From Planctomycetales bacterium (lineage in GTDB: Bacteria; Planctomycetota; Planctomycetia; Planctomycetales; Planctomycetaceae), in the NCBI GenBank assembly GCA_026400835.1, contig JAPLOA010000087.1, positions 1 through 64,000 of the forward strand: DNA of 64,000 nt, given 5' to 3'. Of this stretch, positions 1 through 8,848 are shown in pieces. The stretch's first letter is position 1. Each line of letters starts with the position of its first letter. Both the position numbers and the translations under genes were made by a program. Under the pieces are notes generated by a model that saw nothing but the letters and a program-made list of their open reading frames with translations, was not told the origin of the DNA and searched no databases.

Positions 1-152
1 AGGTTGTTCTTGCATTGAGTTCGGCGAGCCGCCTCGCGGGCCTGTTGAACAGCCGGAAGCAGCAGCGCGATAAGAATGGCGATAATGGCAATGACAACGA
101 GTAACTCAATCAGCGTAAATCCGCGAGATTGAATGCGGGAATGAGAGATCAT
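1..152 (-). CDS. DUF1559-type pseudopilin-like protein, N-terminal fragment
   Basis: The minus strand from an ATG at 150-152 reads a typical planctomycete DUF1559 start. A short basic leader ([10 protein letters not shown]) is followed by [20 protein letters not shown], the type IV pilin/pseudopilin prepilin peptidase site and hydrophobic helix, and then by [14 protein letters not shown], which is usual for DUF1559. The reading frame is open to the left edge, so about 50 residues are visible and the C-terminal part lies outside the window. The family is abundant in planctomycetes and resembles type II secretion pseudopilins; individual functions are mostly unknown. It lies 206 bp downstream of the Cys-rich protein gene, in the same direction. 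Confidence 0.93.
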   Translation of the reverse strand, partial: MISHSRIQSRGFTLIELLVVIAIIAILIALLLPAVQQAREAARRTQCKNN

Positions 153-358
153 GACAGGAAAACTCCAGAGCGAATATGAATCTGAGCGACAAAAAGCGGG
201 GTGTCGATTCAGTCAGCGGCGTTGATGAGATCCGAGTTCTTTGGCCCGACACCAGGGTCGGTGAGTGTCCAGAGAAATGGAACGATCGAAAACGCGTACA
301 AATGTGGACTGGAAGAAACGGACGACACCACTATGGTGACGCAACGCAGCCAGTAAGC

Positions 359-1033
359 TCAGACAAGCTTTGGAGGAGGGAGCGGAGGTCGCCTCGATGT
401 CAGATTGACTCGCTCTGAAACAGAGTGCACGAACTCAGTCATTTCGACGGAGATTATGACGGGCATAACGTGAGCCGGAATGATCGAGGCCGGAAAGCAC
501 AGCGAGAAAGCCGGCTGTCCCTGACACTCGGCGGAGTAAACCGAATGGACCCACTTCGATGTTCCGGACCGGGCCGCATTCACGCGAGACAGAGGTACAG
601 AAGAATTTGACGTTGGGACCGCAGACGCTGAAGACAGACGTTTGCCAGTTTTGGAAGTGACGTTCGTTTTGCACTTTTGCTCAGTGTGCCTGGCGTCATC
701 CTTTGAGCACAGCGCACAGGGCTTCTTCTTGGTGACTGTTTCTTTTTTTGCCGCCGCCAGAACATAGTCCGGCAGTTCGACACCATTCGCTTTCGCCCAG
801 GCAATCTTTTGAGAATTCGTGAAGCAGCAACACTTCTTCCAGCACTGTTCTGCTGAGCGACATCCGCACGGACGGTTTCGGCAGGGGAACGGCTGACTCG
901 TATCTTTCCCGCGATCGATCTGTGCGACAGTCGCGATAGGAAGTGGAAGCAGGATTGCGGCCAGACATAGCAGGGCCAACAGACTCATGAGTCTGCGGAA
1001 GGCCTTGCTGGAGATGTCTGGAATCCTCTTCAT
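359..1033 (-). CDS. Cys-rich exported protein of unknown function
   Basis: A 224-residue protein with an N-terminal basic stretch and hydrophobic segment (about residues 14-36, LMSLLALLCLAAILLPLPIA), so it is probably exported or membrane anchored. Just after it is a dense cysteine cluster at about residues 50-72 (CRNRPCGC, EQCWKKCCCF), followed by the segment KIAWAKANGVELPDYV. A second CALC and a single C occur near residues 106-121. The C-terminal half is low complexity and Pro/Arg rich at the end. Such Cys clusters can bind metal. The gene lies downstream of SCO1-like and multicopper oxidase genes on the same strand, which suggests, but does not show, a copper-related role. I do not recognise a named family. 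Start ATG at 1031-1033. Confidence 0.72.
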   Translation of the reverse strand: MKRIPDISSKAFRRLMSLLALLCLAAILLPLPIATVAQIDRGKDTSQPFPCRNRPCGCRSAEQCWKKCCCFTNSQKIAWAKANGVELPDYVLAAAKKETVTKKKPCALCSKDDARHTEQKCKTNVTSKTGKRLSSASAVPTSNSSVPLSRVNAARSGTSKWVHSVYSAECQGQPAFSLCFPASIIPAHVMPVIISVEMTEFVHSVSERVNLTSRRPPLPPPKLV

Positions 1034-1151
1034 TATCGATGTGACAGCGAAAAAACGAAAATCAATAAACGACCAGTTTGGCGGTTAAGCAAAGCTGAGT
1101 TGCGGCCCGGGAGTGATCAATTTCGGGCCACGCCTTCCGCCGATTCCGTCG

Positions 1152-2852
1152 TTATTCCGGTTCTGCTTTGACTTTCGGGACGTGGATCACGGTTTGAAAT
1201 CGCATGTTCATGGAATAACTCAGCTCGTCGCCCTTTGCCGTTCCTTTTGCCGCTGCCGTCCCGGAAATTTTATCGTCCCTGGTTATTGTAGCCGCGGTGA
1301 TGTGTGGTCCAGCATCATTTACGGTTTTCCCATCCACCACGATATGAACGCTTTCGACAGTTCCATCATCACGCAGACGAATGCGAATCTGATCCATAAA
1401 CGGAGCGAACGTATAGTCATCACCGTAGCGAGATAATGCTGTTTCCAGGTCGCTGAGTCGTACGGGTTCCGAGGTGATCAGAATGGTTACCGGATCAGTT
1501 ACCCTGCCTTGTGTGCGATAGGCAAAAGCGTGTTTCAGTTCGACGGACTGCTCATGCAGCGTGACATTACTGTTCGCCATTCCATTACTCATCGGAGTCG
1601 CTGGTTCTGACACCGTGGATGGCCGCTGTACTGTTTCTGTTCCCACCAGAGTACAGTTGGGCAGTTCGTCCCGAAGTTTCCGGATGCCTTCGGGGCTGAA
1701 TCGCGTGCCGGGAATTCCCAGCGTTATCAGGCTTTGTCGAGCGATGAGAATCTCAAGGGAAGCATCTGAGATTTCCGCGCCTTCGTCCCGACCGACATAC
1801 AGAACTTCCAGCTCCGGCAGTTCGGGCAGACGTCGAAGACCTTCATCTGAGATCAGTGTGCCGTAAAGATACAGTTTTGTCAGTGATGTCAGCTGCGTCA
1901 GAGATTCTATCGATTGATCTGTCACCGGCACGAACGCCAGATCCAGCTCAGACAATTGAGTCAGCCCGGCGATATGCTCGAGGGCTTTGTCGGTGAGTTG
2001 CTGATTGTATTCGAGCTTGAGGATTCGGAGAGAATCTAACTGGGACAGATGCTCCAGGGCCGCATCGTCAACGTTTGTCTTTCGAAGATCCAATGATTCC
2101 AGCTGGCTCAGTTTTGTCAGGAACGTCAGCTGCTGAGATGCGTCTGAAAACTCAAAGTCGGTCAATGTCAGAGACTTCAGCCCGGGCACTTGCCCCAGCA
2201 GATCACTCAGCTCATCCGACCATGCTGACGCGCTGTTCTTTTGAAGGCCATGAAGACTCAGGCCTGTCACTTCACCAGTCGATGACTCATCAACAACGGC
2301 CTTAAATTTTCCTCGCAGCGTCTTTACCAGGCCTTCGCCGCTGCTCTGGCCATCACTCATCTTTGGTCCGGAGTCTGGCAGGTGGTAAGTGCCTGCGTAA
2401 TCTGAAGAATTCTTCTTCTCGACGATTCGGACGGCGGAGGCGTCGAACATGATTTCGTCGCCATTAAAGAGATCCGTCTCTTTTCCATCCATAACACCGG
2501 AGACGACTCGCCATCGTCCCAGCAGACTGTCTGGCACATCTGTCTGGCCAGCCATCGGAATCAGCGTCAGAAGTCGATCCCCACTGTTGGTAGTCGACTC
2601 CATGGTTTCCGGGCGATCTTTGCCGGGCATTGGCAACAGTAGTCTCAGTTCTTTTCCCGTGCGTTGATACTGTCCGCGAATCAGGGCCGAGCCACTGAAC
2701 TTCAGATTCAGGAATCGAACTTCCGGAGCCTCGGCAACGACTGCAGATTCCGATTCCTGAACAGCTGCAAGTGGCGAAGGCTGGCCGAGAAACAGACAGA
2801 GTAAAAAGAGACCGAAGACATTTCGTCTGTTTAATATTAATGAAATCAACAT
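1152..2852 (-). CDS. Exported leucine-rich repeat protein with TIGR03067-like segment
   Basis: A protein of about 566 residues. A TTG codon precedes it, but the ATG at 2850-2852 has a GGAG ribosome binding site at good distance and is preferred. The N terminus is a signal peptide (FGLFLLCLFLGQPSPLAAVQ). At about residues 110-190 is a segment beginning LLGRWRVVSGVMDGKE that resembles the planctomycete TIGR03067 domain. Residues about 215-410 hold roughly seven leucine-rich repeats of the LxxLxLxxT type, for example LESLDLRKTNVDDAALEHL and LTKLYLYGTLISDEGL. The C-terminal 140 residues are another unnamed domain containing the repeated-looking GTAAAKGTAKG. LRRs usually mediate protein contacts. 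The gene follows the SCO1 fusion gene by only 56 bp, so the two are probably co-transcribed. Confidence 0.85.
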   Translation of the reverse strand: MLISLILNRRNVFGLFLLCLFLGQPSPLAAVQESESAVVAEAPEVRFLNLKFSGSALIRGQYQRTGKELRLLLPMPGKDRPETMESTTNSGDRLLTLIPMAGQTDVPDSLLGRWRVVSGVMDGKETDLFNGDEIMFDASAVRIVEKKNSSDYAGTYHLPDSGPKMSDGQSSGEGLVKTLRGKFKAVVDESSTGEVTGLSLHGLQKNSASAWSDELSDLLGQVPGLKSLTLTDFEFSDASQQLTFLTKLSQLESLDLRKTNVDDAALEHLSQLDSLRILKLEYNQQLTDKALEHIAGLTQLSELDLAFVPVTDQSIESLTQLTSLTKLYLYGTLISDEGLRRLPELPELEVLYVGRDEGAEISDASLEILIARQSLITLGIPGTRFSPEGIRKLRDELPNCTLVGTETVQRPSTVSEPATPMSNGMANSNVTLHEQSVELKHAFAYRTQGRVTDPVTILITSEPVRLSDLETALSRYGDDYTFAPFMDQIRIRLRDDGTVESVHIVVDGKTVNDAGPHITAATITRDDKISGTAAAKGTAKGDELSYSMNMRFQTVIHVPKVKAEPE

Positions 2853-2908
2853 CAACTATCTCCGACGTTTCAACACTGCAGCAGATCTAAGATGTACGGA
2901 AGAAAAAC

Positions 2909-5482
2909 TTACTGGACCGAAGTCGAATTTCCCGACGCGGTATCCATTTCCACTTCTGTTTCGCTGTCGGGCAATTCGATCTGGACAGCAACCACGGAAG
3001 CTTCGACGGGCTGGAAATGAGTTGCGGCATGCCCTCTGCGGAAAAAATGGCTATAGCCGCGAACAGTGATCGAATTCCCTTTCAGACCTTTTAGCACACG
3101 AAGCAGACTGTCTTTCGCGAGTGGACGACCGACGTCTGTCGTCACGTTCAGGCCAATTCGTTGATCCTCCTGAATTCGGACAACCGCACCTCCAATGATG
3201 GCCGTCTTGCCTTCTTCATCCACGGAGTCAACTCGCCCCGTCAGCAAACATTCTTCGGCGTTGATGATGCAGAGTGTGGCAACCGGAGGAGTCGAATTCG
3301 AGCTCTCTATTGCGTCTGCCTGCTCGGCTGACTGTGCAACGGACGAAGTTTCCGGCTCGCGAAAATCCAATCGGATCGGGAAGCCGGAATTGTAGTCGGA
3401 CGGCAGAAACGAACGTTGGCTGATGTCCGAGCCTGGCGTTTCAGTGCCGGCGAGAAGAGCTCGGAACGATGCCTCAACGTTCAGAGGAAACACCAGAGTA
3501 TCACTGGCGATCTGGGCGGAGATTCCGTTGACGCTGATCAATCCGGTCTGAGACTGAATCGACTGGAGTGGACCATACACCAGGCTCATACCTTGTACCG
3601 GCAGTTCTGCCATCACCGCGGGCTTGACCACCGTGCGTGGTGATCCAATGGCCATAGAGCCGGCACCACATTTGACTTTCACAAATGCGGGCATTGATTC
3701 CACACCGGTCAGCTGCGCCACAAATGTGCCGGACTTTCCATCGGCTGCGGGTACAACCTTACCAAAGCCAAGGTTCCGATCGGTAATTGCATCAAAGACC
3801 TGCACTTCGAAATTCAGGCATTCTGCTGCCGTCGTACCAAAAACGCGAAGCACGCCGTGGTGGTGATCTCCGGCCGCGGCATGGACCTGCACGATGCCAG
3901 TCTCATGAGTCATCGGTCGAAAGCGATCAATCTGCAGCAGAGTTGCAAAGAAGACGTCATCCACGAAATAACCTCGGGCCGTCGCAGCCAGGCCCGGACA
4001 CGATGGCATTTCCTCCATCGGAATTTCATTCCCGACGGCGTCCAGAATCTGCATCGGGAAACGCAGGTCCGGGTTCTCGACGATGGAAACATTGTTGATT
4101 CGCAGTTGACCAGAAGAGTCGACCGCAAGCTTGCCACCGATCAGATGATCGGCCAGATCGACTCGGAGATTATCCGCGACTCTTTCACCGTCCGCTGTGT
4201 AGCCACCAGCGCTTGTGACTATTGCCGAAGTCTGCTTCGGATAGGGCATCAGAACTCGCTGCCCCTGATGCATTGTCGAGTCAGTCAGTTCCTTCAGAGT
4301 CCTTCCGACGACCCCGGTGGTGCCTTCTACGTTCAAGGCATTGGGCACCCGCATCGTGGCTCCCACGGCCGACAACTGCTGGACCCATGGCCGAACTTCC
4401 AGGATCGGTCCTCGAATTCTCCACCGTTCATCGGAGGCAATGGCGCCGGTTTCATAAAGCGGGTCCATAAAGCGGTTGCCGGCAAACTTAAGAATCGCCA
4501 CCTTCAGAGTTTTGGGCGGCAGTGTCGAGGCAATCGCCGACCAGCGGCTCGTACGGTCATTGCCAAATGTCATGATCCCTGCGTGCTGGGAGCGGTCAGA
4601 ATCCAAAACCGGGTCGAGATCGTAAACGCCCATTTCACGGCGAAGCAGATTGATCTCATCCCGGTCTCCGCAAAGAAAGTCCCACTGTGGGAGAGATTTC
4701 TCCTCTTCCGGATCTCCCGATTTGTAGTTCGCTGCGAAGGCCTTCAGGACTTCGGGCTTGTCGAAATCAGCGTCCAGTGAAATCGAAAGAAAGCGAACGT
4801 CCCTGCCAAGCGTACCAGCCAGGAGCTTGCGGAGCTCAACAATCCCTTCGTTCGTTGGCGCACAGATTCCTGAGCAGCGAGTGTAGAAAAATGTGATGAT
4901 GACAATCTGATCTTTCACCAGGTCATCGTAGAAGCGAACTCGAGAACCGTTTTCTGTTTTGAGTTCAATATTGGTGAATCGGTCGCTGAAGCGTCCGGTG
5001 TCTCTGTGATTCTTCTTTGGCCCGGAAACGCCAGGGATCTTCGGCTGATCAACGTAACGGGAATCGTCGAGAACCCATTCTGATGATCCGATGACGTACG
5101 GCCGACCTGGATAGGCAAACCGATTCTCAGGATCCACGGCATAGACTCTCGCCTTGATTTCTTCGGGCGTGAGCTTTGTCATGCGGCTTTCGCCCGCAGG
5201 AACCGCATCCTCTGCGGTGTCTGTTGCGGAATTCTTTGATTCCGCCGCAATCGTCGCCGCAGTCGAGGCCCCGGCGGAAAGAGTCAGGGCACAGACTTCA
5301 CTGGGGTTCAGAGGTTGCCCCGTGATGGGACAAATCACCGGAGGGTTTGTCGCTGCGGCCTGCTGTGGCCCGCCTGTTGATTTCAACGCTGTTGTCGATG
5401 TGTGTGACGTCAGATGCGTTGAGATCAGGTAGATGGAGTGACATGACATCAGCACCATGGCAAGGATTGCCAGTCGCTTCAT
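2909..5482 (-). CDS. SCO1/SenC copper chaperone domain fused to a large C-terminal region
   Basis: An 857-residue protein. The start is taken at MKRLAILAMV (ATG at 5480-5482), which gives a signal peptide or anchor; a longer frame exists upstream but lacks a signal. Residues about 175-320 form a SCO1/SenC thioredoxin-fold domain: FFYTRCSGICAPTNEG carries the CxxxC copper pair (Cys 203 and 207), and SQHAGIM supplies the conserved His (about 300). SCO proteins deliver copper to oxidases, classically the CuA site of cytochrome oxidase. Unusually, about 530 further residues follow the SCO domain; these contain a GDHHHGVL motif and beta-rich sequence I do not recognise. An N-terminal VICPITGQPLN motif precedes the SCO domain. 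The typical SCO length is near 200 residues. It sits between the multicopper oxidase and the LRR gene. Partner and target are inferred only. Confidence 0.88.
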   Translation of the reverse strand: MKRLAILAMVLMSCHSIYLISTHLTSHTSTTALKSTGGPQQAAATNPPVICPITGQPLNPSEVCALTLSAGASTAATIAAESKNSATDTAEDAVPAGESRMTKLTPEEIKARVYAVDPENRFAYPGRPYVIGSSEWVLDDSRYVDQPKIPGVSGPKKNHRDTGRFSDRFTNIELKTENGSRVRFYDDLVKDQIVIITFFYTRCSGICAPTNEGIVELRKLLAGTLGRDVRFLSISLDADFDKPEVLKAFAANYKSGDPEEEKSLPQWDFLCGDRDEINLLRREMGVYDLDPVLDSDRSQHAGIMTFGNDRTSRWSAIASTLPPKTLKVAILKFAGNRFMDPLYETGAIASDERWRIRGPILEVRPWVQQLSAVGATMRVPNALNVEGTTGVVGRTLKELTDSTMHQGQRVLMPYPKQTSAIVTSAGGYTADGERVADNLRVDLADHLIGGKLAVDSSGQLRINNVSIVENPDLRFPMQILDAVGNEIPMEEMPSCPGLAATARGYFVDDVFFATLLQIDRFRPMTHETGIVQVHAAAGDHHHGVLRVFGTTAAECLNFEVQVFDAITDRNLGFGKVVPAADGKSGTFVAQLTGVESMPAFVKVKCGAGSMAIGSPRTVVKPAVMAELPVQGMSLVYGPLQSIQSQTGLISVNGISAQIASDTLVFPLNVEASFRALLAGTETPGSDISQRSFLPSDYNSGFPIRLDFREPETSSVAQSAEQADAIESSNSTPPVATLCIINAEECLLTGRVDSVDEEGKTAIIGGAVVRIQEDQRIGLNVTTDVGRPLAKDSLLRVLKGLKGNSITVRGYSHFFRRGHAATHFQPVEASVVAVQIELPDSETEVEMDTASGNSTSVQ

Positions 5483-5744
5483 TGTAATTACTCGCCCAGA
5501 ATTCCTTGGTTGCCTGATCGCCAAAACGTGCAATCAAACATACGTGAAGATCGATTAGCCGTCATACATTCCTGGTCCTGAGGGCTGTTTTAGGGGGCCT
5601 CGCGGGAGGTTTCCGGAGGAGGACTTCCCCGCCAGAGCGGTGACGACGGAATGCGGGCAGAAGAAGATCAAGGTCCCGATCCCGGCAATTATGTTGGGAA
5701 AAGAGCCTTTTCTCGCCGTGTCACGAATGCCTCACTCCGGGGGT

Positions 5745-5782
5745 AAACAAAAAACCTGGCAGAGGGTTTCTCTGCCAGGTTT
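5745..5782 (-). terminator. Rho-independent terminator of the multicopper oxidase gene
   Basis: A perfect 13-bp stem (5752-5764 with 5770-5782) and a 5-base loop lie 43 bp beyond the stop codon of the oxidase gene. On the minus strand the stem is followed by TTTTTTGTTT. This separates the oxidase transcript from the downstream SCO1 fusion gene. Confidence 0.85.
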
Positions 5783-5824
5783 CAGGCTTAGGCCAAAGGC
5801 CTGCATTCATCATGCAGCCAATGA

Positions 5825-8800
5825 CTATGGGAACAGATTCTGAGTCTGCTGCGGAGCTTCCGTCGGCAGAAGTCTTGGGTCCATGTTGAACATCATTCGC
5901 ATGTCTTCGTGTTCCAGGTTATGACAGTGGAACACAAAGCCGCCGATCCAGGTTCTGAACTTCATGAACATTTCGACTTCATCACCTGACCCGAGTACGG
6001 TTGTATCCTGCTTAAACTGATCCTGCAGGGCTGGTGCCTGGCCATTAATCTTCTGCCACTGATGAGCTTCCAGGTGAATGTGGACCGGATGCCACCAGCC
6101 ACCACCGTTGTTCCGCAGAATCCAGCGTTCGGCACTGCCGACGGTTGGAGTCACATTACCAACGTTGGTGTCATAGAACACGTCGTTGATTTTCCAGGCA
6201 CCCTGCTGGCGGTGGAAGGAAATCACGCGAGTCTTCACGACTTCTTCCGGCAGAATCTTGCGATGCGGTCGCAATTCCGTATCCATTGTGATCGCGAGGT
6301 CCGGTTTTCCACCATGGACAGGTTCGTCAGTAATGATGAACTTCATGATCTGCTCGCCAGCTTCACCGTCTTTTAGAACGGTTCCGTTACCGAGCAACTG
6401 GCTGATGTCAGACGTCCCTCGTGGTCCACGGCCGTCGATCTGGGGCAGGATGTTTTCCAGATAGACTTCACGAATTCCACGGTCTGCCAATTCCTTGAAG
6501 TCAACAATCACGTCCACGCGTTTTGCTGGCGACTGCAGCGTAAAGTCCTGAGTGATTGGCTTTGGGTAAAGCCATGAGTCGTAACCGATCTTCATGAATG
6601 GCTGGGCCATTCGATGATCCGCGGTTCGCAACTGCATTGCAAAAACGCGGGCATTACCATGAGTCAGGATGGAGAAGCGGTACTTACGTTTTTCAACGGT
6701 GTACTTTGGATTCGCGACACCATTAACCACCATGACGTCACCCATCTGGCCATCATGGCTCAGAGTGTCGTAGAACAGCGTGCCATCCGGATTGAAGACC
6801 TTATCTCCGATGCAAAGATGCACAAAGTACTTGTTGTAGTCGGTTTCAGGACCACCACGTTTTGCGGGATCAAAGTCCAGGGCCTGAGCGACTCCATTGG
6901 CGTCTTCACCGATCCGTGGGTAAATGGACGGCAGAATATTCTTCCGCATCAGCTCTTCGGCGATATGGTCAGTGGAAAAGTAAACTCCAGCCAGACCGGA
7001 GTAAGCCGCCGGGCCAGTTTCATCCATGCCATGGTCGTGATACCACTGCGTGTCAGAAGACTCTGAGTGATCAAACTCATCACCAGCAACACCACCAAGA
7101 GGACCCAGAACTCGCTGGATACGAGCCGGATTTCCGTCAGCTTCTGCCGGCCATCCACCCGGAGGATCATCACCCTGGGGTGCTGGACCTTCCTTGGAAA
7201 TGTAGATTGGAATGTTCAGAGCTGCAGCCGCGGTCATGTAGTCTTCGCCGGTCTGAGCCGTACGCTCCAGAATGTCCAGGTTTCGGTCACGAACTCGCGG
7301 AGAAATGTTCGGGTAGTAATAGTCTCGTGCACTGCCCGGAGTGATCGTGAAGTGAGGAGACCCGTCGGAATGCGAAGGCGAATGTCCGCCGTGCAGGTGG
7401 GTCGAACGATCGTGAGGCAGATTGTTGATGTTTCGGACAACAAATGGTTCATTCTCGCGTGCAAAGAAGGCGTCTCCTGGGACGTGACCGTTATAGCCCC
7501 ACAGCGGCGTCATGATGCCCACGCCCAAAACGTCTGACAGGACGGGTTTGATCGAGAGTTCATAGAAGTGAGTTGGATGCGAATCCCAGTCCGCTGGGTG
7601 CTGCCAATACTCAGGAGCGATCCCGTGCTTGACCTGACCAACACCAATTTGTCCCCATGCAGCTGGACTATAACCGCGACGCAGTTCTTCCGTGTTCAGT
7701 GGAGTCGCACTCACATCGACAGGGCGTGCGATGACCATCGGTGGGATTTCACGCACGAACTTTGGAAACTCGATGGCTGTTCCGCCGTTGCGAAGAGCCG
7801 GGTGCATAACCGCTGAGCCCGTAGCTGCGAATGGAATCGGGAAGTCTGCGACCTGACGACCAGCGGCTGGAGTGGCGGCACCTGTGGCACCAGCCCACAC
7901 ACCGTCAGTGTGTTGAGCGATGTGCTCGAAGTGACCGATGACCCACACAGCTCGGACAATTCTCTGAGCCGCATCTTCCTGCGTTCCTGTGATCGGAGGC
8001 GTGCGATCAGTCGCAACCGAAGGATTCAGCGGATTCGTCGGCAGCGTCAGAAAGTTGGAGAACTTACCACGAGTTGCACTCTCAACGGAACCAGCAATGT
8101 CGGCTCCCGCACCGCCGGTTGTTGTACCACCGCCGGTTGTTGGCCGCGAGCTGGCTGGCAATTGAGCGATCATCGCCTGAATATCGGCATTGCTGCCAGC
8201 GGGCTGACCATTGGCACCGAACAGAGTGGCAAGAACGTTATCACGCTCCTGTTTCTGCTGCGTTTCGAGATTCTTGCGATCGTTCTCATGGCGAGCGAGA
8301 GCGGTTTTGAATTCAGCCAGCACTTTGTCCCGCTGTTCCTGATCCAGCTCTGGAGCCTGGACTCGCTTTTGCAGGTCAACGATTTCTTCCTGATGCAGTT
8401 CCTGAAGATCTTTCCATTCCTTCAAATGAATCTTCTGAAGTTCAGCGGCGACCGCCTGCTTTTCTGCATTCGTTGCTGTCTGAACCGACGTTGGTGATGT
8501 TGTATTCCCGATTGGCGTATTCGTAGGCGTATTAGCCGGTGCCGTGGGCAGGTTGCCCATGACAGTTTCGGCGATCACGACCCCGGAACGCTTCAGCCGG
8601 AGGACTTTTCCAGCCAGTGATTTGGCTGTGGCGTCATCGAACTTCGCCGAAACGCGTGTCCCTGGACCACCGGTTCCTTCCACAACAAACGTGAACCCGG
8701 CTTTAAGTTCTTTTTCTTTTCCCTTGTCATCGACTGAAAAGACCGTCATCCCGGTGGTTCGTTTGTCATCGAAACCAAACGACGACGAAACAAAACATAC

Positions 8801-8848
8801 CAACAAAGCCCATGTCACAAGCTGCCGCAGCAACCTCCGACTCCACAT
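5825..8848 (-). CDS. Multicopper oxidase, CotA/bilirubin oxidase type, with long N-terminal extension
   Basis: A 1007-residue exported protein. The ATG at 8846-8848 is chosen because MWSRRLLRQLVTWALLVCFVSS is a clear signal peptide; the open frame continues about 66 codons upstream without one. Residues about 130-205 are Glu/Gln/Lys rich and probably coiled coil, followed by a Gly/Thr linker. All four copper motifs of laccase-type oxidases are present: HLHGGH (484), TQWYHDHG (about 601), HPVHIHLE (920) and HCHNLEHEDMRM (974). The last provides the type 1 copper Cys 975, His 980 and an axial Met 985, as in CotA and bilirubin oxidase. Expected chemistry is one-electron oxidation of a phenol or metal substrate with reduction of O2 to water outside the cytoplasm. 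The natural substrate cannot be read. At about twice the usual 500 residues, the N-terminal 400 residues are an oddity. Confidence 0.95.
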   Translation of the reverse strand: MWSRRLLRQLVTWALLVCFVSSSFGFDDKRTTGMTVFSVDDKGKEKELKAGFTFVVEGTGGPGTRVSAKFDDATAKSLAGKVLRLKRSGVVIAETVMGNLPTAPANTPTNTPIGNTTSPTSVQTATNAEKQAVAAELQKIHLKEWKDLQELHQEEIVDLQKRVQAPELDQEQRDKVLAEFKTALARHENDRKNLETQQKQERDNVLATLFGANGQPAGSNADIQAMIAQLPASSRPTTGGGTTTGGAGADIAGSVESATRGKFSNFLTLPTNPLNPSVATDRTPPITGTQEDAAQRIVRAVWVIGHFEHIAQHTDGVWAGATGAATPAAGRQVADFPIPFAATGSAVMHPALRNGGTAIEFPKFVREIPPMVIARPVDVSATPLNTEELRRGYSPAAWGQIGVGQVKHGIAPEYWQHPADWDSHPTHFYELSIKPVLSDVLGVGIMTPLWGYNGHVPGDAFFARENEPFVVRNINNLPHDRSTHLHGGHSPSHSDGSPHFTITPGSARDYYYPNISPRVRDRNLDILERTAQTGEDYMTAAAALNIPIYISKEGPAPQGDDPPGGWPAEADGNPARIQRVLGPLGGVAGDEFDHSESSDTQWYHDHGMDETGPAAYSGLAGVYFSTDHIAEELMRKNILPSIYPRIGEDANGVAQALDFDPAKRGGPETDYNKYFVHLCIGDKVFNPDGTLFYDTLSHDGQMGDVMVVNGVANPKYTVEKRKYRFSILTHGNARVFAMQLRTADHRMAQPFMKIGYDSWLYPKPITQDFTLQSPAKRVDVIVDFKELADRGIREVYLENILPQIDGRGPRGTSDISQLLGNGTVLKDGEAGEQIMKFIITDEPVHGGKPDLAITMDTELRPHRKILPEEVVKTRVISFHRQQGAWKINDVFYDTNVGNVTPTVGSAERWILRNNGGGWWHPVHIHLEAHQWQKINGQAPALQDQFKQDTTVLGSGDEVEMFMKFRTWIGGFVFHCHNLEHEDMRMMFNMDPRLLPTEAPQQTQNLFP

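Noticed and set aside
3857-4780. Long plus-strand frame (307 codons)
   Set aside because: It lies fully antisense to the SCO1 fusion gene, which has clear motifs; a mirror of real coding sequence.
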